A stretch of DNA of 64,000 bases. Source: Labrys sp. KNU-23 (GTDB lineage: Bacteria; Pseudomonadota; Alphaproteobacteria; Rhizobiales; Labraceae). Location: the NCBI RefSeq assembly GCF_008330945.1, contig NZ_CP043489.1:2739501-2803500 (forward strand). Reading direction: 5' to 3'. The notes under the pieces were generated by a model. That model was not told the DNA's origin. It made no database searches and worked only from the letters and a program-made list of their open reading frames with translations. Below are positions 59,571-64,000 of the stretch, piece after piece (within the stretch, counting starts at the first letter, position 1; the number at the start of each line of letters is the position of its first letter). Both the position numbers and the translations under genes were made by a program.

Positions 59571-60360
59571 AGTTGCCATGACAGCGGAGTCGGATCAGGC
59601 GCGCCGCCAGCAGCTCGGCGAATTCCTGCGGTCGCAGCGGGCGCGGCTCACGCCCGATCTTTTTGGCCTGCAGGGCGGGGCGCGACGGCGAACGCCGGGC
59701 CTGCGCCGCGAGGAGGTGGCCCAACTCGCCGGCCTTTCGACCACATGGTACACTTGGCTGGAGCAGGGGCGAGACATTTCCCTGTCCGCCCATGCGCTCG
59801 GGCGGCTCGCCAATGTCCTGAATTTTTCGCCGGCCGAGCGCGCCTATCTGTTCGATCTCGCCGGCAAGCGCGATCCGCAGGCCAGCACCGAATCCGAGCC
59901 GGCGGCGCCGCCGGCGCTGCTCGCCGCCCTGGATACCATCGCCGGCCCGGCCTATCTGCTCGATCATCTCTGGAATGCACTGGGCTGGAACACCCAGGCG
60001 GCGGAACTCTTCAGCGGCTGGCTCGATGGCGACAATGATCGCAACCTCCTCGCCTATATCTTCCTCAGCCCGGCGGCGCGGGAGCTGATCGAAGACTGGG
60101 AAGGCCGGGCCCGCCGGGTGATCGCCGAGTTCCGCATCGATTACGGCCATCATATCGAGGAGGAGGCGATGCAGGCGCTCGTCGGTGGCCTCGTGGCGCG
60201 GAGCCCCTTCTTCGCGCAGGCCTGGCCGATCCATAGCGTCATCGGCCGCGAAGGGGGCCTGCGGCGTTTCAGTCATCCCGCGCGCGGCGCGCTCGAATTC
60301 CAGCAGATCACCCTCAATCCGACGACGCGGCCGGATCTCAAATTCGTCATGCTGGTGTAA
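59566..60360 (+). CDS. XRE/MmyB-family transcriptional regulator
   Basis: A 264-residue protein. An N-terminal helix-turn-helix (about 15-85: LGEFLRSQRARLTPD, RRTPGLRREEVAQLAGLSTTWYTWLEQGRDISLS) is followed by the MmyB-like ligand-binding domain (about 105-262), whose homologues bind fatty-acid-like ligands. Such regulators typically repress an adjacent divergent enzyme gene, here the methyltransferase. A start at ATG 59578 would place the first codon outside the CTGGTA half-site and is also possible. Confidence 0.92.
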   Translation: MKVAMTAESDQARRQQLGEFLRSQRARLTPDLFGLQGGARRRTPGLRREEVAQLAGLSTTWYTWLEQGRDISLSAHALGRLANVLNFSPAERAYLFDLAGKRDPQASTESEPAAPPALLAALDTIAGPAYLLDHLWNALGWNTQAAELFSGWLDGDNDRNLLAYIFLSPAARELIEDWEGRARRVIAEFRIDYGHHIEEEAMQALVGGLVARSPFFAQAWPIHSVIGREGGLRRFSHPARGALEFQQITLNPTTRPDLKFVMLV

Positions 60361-60670
60361 CTCGTTTGGGGGGCGGGTCTTTGGACCGGCCTGACCTTCC
60401 AACGGGCGTCGTGATCCCGGCACTACAGTTGCCATCTTCACTCGAAAGGGATTTGGAGTGTCAGCCCCCTGGCTGACCTCTTGAAAACGAAGCGCTTGCT
60501 GGCGGATTAGGATGTCAGCCAGGAGGCTGACACTCCGCGTATCCTGTTCCCTCTGGACAAACGCAACTGTAGTGCCAGACGGGTCCGAGGACCCGCCCCC
60601 CAAATCGCCCGTCTTGCCGCAGCTTCCTCGCTCGGCTAGGTTTCGCGCCAATTTCCCCAAGGGTATACCC
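60361..60670. other. Intergenic region carrying REP elements before sppA
   Basis: About 310 bases without a gene. It contains the REP pair at 60455-60536 and then about 130 bases that should hold the sppA promoter. No other structure was recognised. Confidence 0.5.
60455..60536. repeat. REP pair (REPIN-like)
   Basis: GGAGTGTCAGCCCCCTGGCT... (60455-60477) and TGTCAGCCAGGAGGCTGACA... (60513-60536) are inverted REP units about 35 bases apart. They share the GGAGTGTCAGCC end and the GGCTGAC arm with the RAYT-flanking REPs. Confidence 0.88.
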
Positions 60671-61627
60671 ATGTCCCTAGAGACAGATCTCCTGGTCGAC
60701 AGGCGTGTCCTGCGCCGCAAGCTTTCCGTCTGGCGCGTGCTGGCGTTCCTGTTCCTGGCCGTCGCGCTGGTGGTGGCCTATCTCGCCATCGCCGGTACCG
60801 CCGCCCTGCAGCATCGCAGCCCGCATATCGCCCGCATCAAGCTCGACGGTTTCGTCGGCGACCAGACCGCCAACATCAAGCTGTTCGACCAGATCGCGGC
60901 GTCCCAGGCCGAGGGGGTGATCGTGCGGATCAATTCTCCCGGTGGGACGACCTCCGGCGGCGAGGCGCTCTATGACGGCCTGCGCAAGCTCTCGGCCCGC
61001 AAGCCGACGGTGGCGTTCATCGATGGACTCGGGGCTTCGGCCGCCTATATGGCCGCCGTCGGCACCGATCACATCGTGGCCCGACGGTCCGCCCTGGTCG
61101 GCTCGATCGGCGTGCTGGTGCAATATCCCAATGTCTCCAAGCTGCTCGATACCCTCGGCGTCAGCGTCGAAGCGGTGAAATCCTCCCCGCTGAAGGCGGC
61201 GCCCGACGGTTTCACGCCGACCAGCCCGGAGGCGCGGGCGGCGCTCGCCTCGGTGGTCAACGACACCTATGGCTGGTTCAAGGACCTGGTGAAGGATCGG
61301 CGCAAATTCGACGATGCCGGCCTGGCCGCCGTCTCCGACGGGCGCGTCTTCACCGGCAAGCAGGCCCTCGATCTCAAGCTCATCGACGAGATGGGAGACG
61401 AGGCCACCGCGATTGCCTGGCTGAGCAAGGACAAGCCGCGCATGAAGGCACTGCCGGTCGAGGATTGGGACAAGCCTTCCACCACCTCCTCCTTCCCCTT
61501 TGCGCGCACGGGAGTGGCCTGGCTCGCCGACAGCCTCGGCCTTGCCAGCCTGGGCGATGCCATCCGGACGGCGCCTGAAACGCCGCCGGCCGCGCTTGAC
61601 GGGCTTGTCTCGGTTTGGCACCCTTGA
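60671..61627 (+). CDS. sppA: Signal peptide peptidase SppA (S49 family)
   Basis: A 318-residue membrane-anchored serine protease that degrades cleaved signal peptides. One membrane helix lies at about residues 22-43. The catalytic domain has VIVRINSPGGTTSGGEALYDGL and the nucleophile region IDGLGASAAYMAAVGTDHIVA, with the catalytic Lys expected in the VEAVKSSPLKAAPDGF segment. The length is that of the short bacterial form. sppA-ihfB-lapA order is common in Alphaproteobacteria. Confidence 0.93.
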   Translation: MSLETDLLVDRRVLRRKLSVWRVLAFLFLAVALVVAYLAIAGTAALQHRSPHIARIKLDGFVGDQTANIKLFDQIAASQAEGVIVRINSPGGTTSGGEALYDGLRKLSARKPTVAFIDGLGASAAYMAAVGTDHIVARRSALVGSIGVLVQYPNVSKLLDTLGVSVEAVKSSPLKAAPDGFTPTSPEARAALASVVNDTYGWFKDLVKDRRKFDDAGLAAVSDGRVFTGKQALDLKLIDEMGDEATAIAWLSKDKPRMKALPVEDWDKPSTTSSFPFARTGVAWLADSLGLASLGDAIRTAPETPPAALDGLVSVWHP

Positions 61628-61793
61628 GCCATTCGTGTCTCACGGTCTGTCCGGACCAGCGTAAGGTGTCTAACAAGGACGAAGGGTGGAGGAGCTTTTG
61701 GGCTCGATCCGCATCATGCTGTAAGGGAAGCTTGGACGCGATTCGCGTCGAGCGAACGAAATTTCACAAGACCGGCGACTGACGGGAACGAAA

Positions 61794-62081
61794 ATGATCA
61801 AATCCGAACTGGTTCTGAAGATTGCGGAGGCCAATCCGCACCTTTATCAGCGCGACATCGAGAACATCGTCAATGCCATCCTCGATGAGATCGTCAGTGC
61901 GATGGCCAAGGGCGATCGGGTCGAGCTGCGTGGCTTCGGGGCTTTTTCGGTGAAGGCGCGGCCGGCTCGCATCGGCCGCAATCCGCGCACCGGCGCGCAT
62001 GTGCCCGTGGACGAGAAATTCGTGCCCTTCTTCAAGACCGGCAAGGACATGCGGCTGCGGCTGAACAAGTCGACGGCCTGA
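61794..62081 (+). CDS. ihfB: Integration host factor subunit beta
   Basis: A 95-residue DNA-bending protein of the HU/IHF family. The N-terminal helices ([21 protein letters not shown]) and the DNA-binding arm ([27 protein letters not shown]), with the Pro that kinks DNA, identify the beta subunit. It pairs with IHF-alpha encoded elsewhere. It follows sppA by 166 bases. Confidence 0.97.
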   Translation: MIKSELVLKIAEANPHLYQRDIENIVNAILDEIVSAMAKGDRVELRGFGAFSVKARPARIGRNPRTGAHVPVDEKFVPFFKTGKDMRLRLNKSTA

Positions 62082-62099
62082 CGAGAGCAAAGCGCGCCT

Positions 62100-62187
62100 T
62101 GGCGAGAATGCTTCCTTGCTCTAACTCTTCGTTTGGACGCGTCTTTGCGATTCTTGGTGATTCCGGGAAATCGCAAAACGCTTTTGC
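62100..62187. repeat. Dispersed intergenic repeat (AATCGCAAAACGCTTT family)
   Basis: Lies between ihfB and the LapA-domain gene. TGCTCTAACTCTTCGTTTGG, then GCGTCTTTGCGATTC and AATCGCAAAACGCTTTT recur in similar form at about 55569-55628 and 57810-57915, and more distantly at 7220-7345 and 31715-31770. GCGATT...AATCGC gives it a hairpin. Confidence 0.7.
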
Positions 62188-62211
62188 GATCGTGCCGAAG
62201 CGGGGCAGGCC

Positions 62212-62580
62212 ATGAAGCGCATATTCTATTATTTCATCCTGATTCTGGCCCTGATCGTGATGGCCGCCTTCGCCATCGCGAACAAGCAGTGGATCGCCGA
62301 AGGCGTGGCCCTGTCCTACGATCCGACCGCGCCAGGCGCCGAAGCGAGCACGTTGCATCTGCCGATGTTCCTGATCCTGTTCGGGGTCCTGGTCGTCGGC
62401 ATGCTGATCGGCGGAATCACCGTCTGGCTGAAGCAGAGCCGTTTCCGCCGCGCCGCGCGAATCGCCCAGGTCGAAGTGGAGCGCAATCGCAACGAGCTCG
62501 ACCGCCTGCGCAGCCAGGCCAGCCCGCCTCCCGAATCACGCGACAGCCATGCCATCCTGCCATCGAGCGTGCCGTTCTGA
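62212..62580 (+). CDS. LapA-domain (DUF1049) membrane protein
   Basis: A 122-residue inner-membrane protein with two helices (about 5-22 and 48-70: IFYYFILILALIVMAAFAIAN and LPMFLILFGVLVVGMLIGGITVW) and a cytoplasmic C-terminal tail with charged heptad-like residues. This matches the LapA/YciS-type domain; in enterobacteria it takes part in lipopolysaccharide assembly control. Location after ihfB is typical. Confidence 0.9.
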   Translation: MKRIFYYFILILALIVMAAFAIANKQWIAEGVALSYDPTAPGAEASTLHLPMFLILFGVLVVGMLIGGITVWLKQSRFRRAARIAQVEVERNRNELDRLRSQASPPPESRDSHAILPSSVPF

Positions 62581-62752
62581 CGGCACCTCGTCGCTGAAGC
62601 GCTTCAGCCCAGGTCTGCCGTAGGCTCGTTCAGGCCAGCTGGCAAGGCGCTGCAATGGGCGCGGCCGGTCTGTTTGCAGGGCGCAGATCGGGTATACTCA
62701 TCGATCGAGCCATAACGACCCTAAAGGCGTCGTTTATTCGGGTGGAACAGCC

Positions 62753-63703
62753 ATGCGGGTCATCACGGCCGATGAGATCGATGGTCTTCTGACCTTTCCT
62801 GAGCTGATCGAGGCATTGCGCGTGGCCTTTGCCACCGACTTCGTCACGCCGCCACGCCAGCATCTGGACATCGGCCATGGTGCGGCAGCGGCCACGGCTC
62901 TGATCATGCCGTCCTGGACCGGTGATGCGCCGGGGCCGGATGCTTTCCTCGGTACCAAACTGGTGAACGTGTTCCCGGCCAATGGCGCCCGCGGCCTGCC
63001 GGCCGTGCTCGGCACCTATGTGCTGATGTCGGGTGAAACCGGAGCGCCCCTGGCGGCGATCGACGGTACCCGGTTGACCCATTGGCGCACAGCCGCCGCG
63101 TCGGGGCTCGCCGCCTCCTATCTGGCCCGGCCGGATGCGAGCCGCCTTGCCATGGTAGGAGCCGGCGCGCTGGCCCCCTTCCTCATCCGGGCCCATGCCA
63201 GCCAGAGGCCGATCAGCGATGTGGCGATCTGGAACCATCGGGCGGAGCGCGCGGAGAAATTGGCGGAGGAACTGGCCCAGCAGGGGATTTCGTCCCGATA
63301 CGAGCCCGATCTCGAGCGGGCGGTGCGCGCGGCCGACGTGGTTTCCTGCGCCACGCTGTCCAACCTGCCTTTGGTCAAGGGAGCCTGGCTGCGGCCGGGC
63401 ATGCATCTGGATCTGGTCGGCGCCTTCAACCTGCAGATGCGCGAAGCCGATGACGAGGCCGTGCGCGCCAGCGATCTGTTCATCGACACGCCGAGCGCCC
63501 TGACCGAGGGCGGCGACATCGCGCTGGCCCTCAGGGCGGGTACGATCGGGCAGGATGATGTCCAGGCCACCCTCGCCGATCTCACCCGCGGCGTCCATGG
63601 CGGCCGGGCATCGGGCGAAGCATTGACACTGTTCAAGTCGATCGGCAGCGCCTTGGAGGACCTCGCCGCGGCAATCCTGGTGTGGAAGAAGGCTGGGCTC
63701 TGA
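62753..63703 (+). CDS. Ornithine cyclodeaminase / mu-crystallin family enzyme
   Basis: A 316-residue NAD(P)-dependent protein of the OCD/mu-crystallin family. Landmarks are TKLVNVFPANGARGLPAVLGTYVLM, GTRLTHWRTAAASGLAA and the dinucleotide motif AMVGAGALAPFLIRAH. Members include ornithine cyclodeaminase, lysine cyclodeaminase, ketimine reductase and alanine dehydrogenase, and the substrate cannot be chosen from the sequence. In many relatives this position downstream of lapA is taken by trpF. Confidence 0.9.
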   Translation: MRVITADEIDGLLTFPELIEALRVAFATDFVTPPRQHLDIGHGAAAATALIMPSWTGDAPGPDAFLGTKLVNVFPANGARGLPAVLGTYVLMSGETGAPLAAIDGTRLTHWRTAAASGLAASYLARPDASRLAMVGAGALAPFLIRAHASQRPISDVAIWNHRAERAEKLAEELAQQGISSRYEPDLERAVRAADVVSCATLSNLPLVKGAWLRPGMHLDLVGAFNLQMREADDEAVRASDLFIDTPSALTEGGDIALALRAGTIGQDDVQATLADLTRGVHGGRASGEALTLFKSIGSALEDLAAAILVWKKAGL

Positions 63704-63757
63704 CGGTGACGGGCCGAGAAGGCGCCGGCCTTCAACGAGATTGCGCCGGAAGCCGCC

Positions 63758-64000
63758 TCATGGTGCCAGACGCTTGAGTTCGGCTTGCGCGAACCTGTAT
63801 TCGACAAATGTTTTGGGGCAAGTGTCGATGGTCTTCTTCAGAAGGGGGACCGCATCGCCCACCTTGTGTTGAAGCACCAGCCATTCGCCCTGGTAGAAGG
63901 CCGCTTCGCAACGCTGGTCATCGTTCTCAGCCGCCGCCATCATGCCGTTCGAATCGCGCCGGCCGAGATAGAATTCGAGAACCGGATAAGGCCATCCCCT
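63758..64000 (-). CDS. C-terminal part of a TPR protein (partial, runs off the window)
   Basis: The minus-strand frame runs from the window edge to the stop at 63758 without interruption, reading RGWPYPVLEFYLGRRDSNG and then EAAFYQGEWLVLQHKVGDAV. This is the C-terminal end of an NlpI-like or related tetratricopeptide-repeat protein, whose typical ending includes W-P-x-P-V, a CEA-x-FY motif and the A-E-L-K-R-L end seen here. The start lies outside the window, so full length and localisation are unknown. Confidence 0.8.
   Translation of the reverse strand, partial: RGWPYPVLEFYLGRRDSNGMMAAAENDDQRCEAAFYQGEWLVLQHKVGDAVPLLKKTIDTCPKTFVEYRFAQAELKRLAP

Overview
The window reads as chromosomal DNA of a GC-rich alphaproteobacterium, most likely a hyphomicrobial (rhizobia-related) free-living species. 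The main reasons are a complete PhyR-NepR-EcfG general stress response locus (found only in Alphaproteobacteria), a membrane cytochrome-c urate oxidase (PuuD), short palindromic intergenic repeats typical of this group, and the gene style throughout. Genus cannot be fixed from the sequence. No rRNA, tRNA, CRISPR array or prophage was seen.

Region 1 (about 0-27.4 kb) is a purine catabolism island. It holds a nucleobase permease fused to an OHCU-decarboxylase-like domain, xanthine dehydrogenase (xdhABC), guanine deaminase, an NCS1 permease, urate oxidase PuuD, HIU hydrolase, a fused allantoinase PuuE / OHCU decarboxylase UraD, an allantoate-amidohydrolase-type enzyme and a second M20 hydrolase. 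The glyoxylate assimilation genes gcl, hyi, glxR and glycerate kinase follow the same route. Together they can take guanine or xanthine through urate, allantoin and allantoate to glyoxylate, tartronate semialdehyde and phosphoglycerate. The dedicated ureidoglycolate-cleaving enzyme is the one step not recognised. Two LysR regulators sit divergently beside gcl and beside puuD. Two odd genes interrupt the island: a nitrilase-fold protein lacking two of three catalytic residues (10.8-11.8 kb), and a DUF2235-like serine hydrolase behind an AT-rich leader (12.3-13.3 kb).

Region 2 (27.4-41.5 kb) is a stress and signalling block: AI-2E-family transporter, glycogen debranching enzyme, two receiver-only regulators, an MFS transporter, phyR / nepR-ecfG / a HisKA_2 sensor with a degenerate ATPase domain, a RAYT transposase between REP palindromes, a small membrane protein, a hybrid histidine kinase and a DUF2934 protein. 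Exact or near matches to the EcfG promoter (GGAAC-N16/17-CGTT) precede at least six of these transcription units. Two of them are followed by the same structured leader element with compensatory base changes.

Region 3 (41.7-53.3 kb) holds arginyl-tRNA synthetase, a sugar 1-dehydrogenase and an L-fucose/L-rhamnose utilisation locus: aldo-keto reductase, four-gene sugar ABC transporter and SDR on the minus strand; lactonase-type amidohydrolase, GntR/FadR regulator and mutarotase on the plus strand. A FadR-type operator lies between them. The sugar-acid dehydratase is absent.

Region 4 (53.4-64 kb) is mostly housekeeping: YgjP-like metallopeptidase, EpmA, TypA/BipA, a GFA-family protein, a methyltransferase with divergent MmyB-type regulator, SppA, IHF-beta, a LapA-domain protein, an ornithine-cyclodeaminase-family enzyme and the C-terminal end of a TPR protein at the right edge. 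Several families of intergenic inverted repeats recur throughout.
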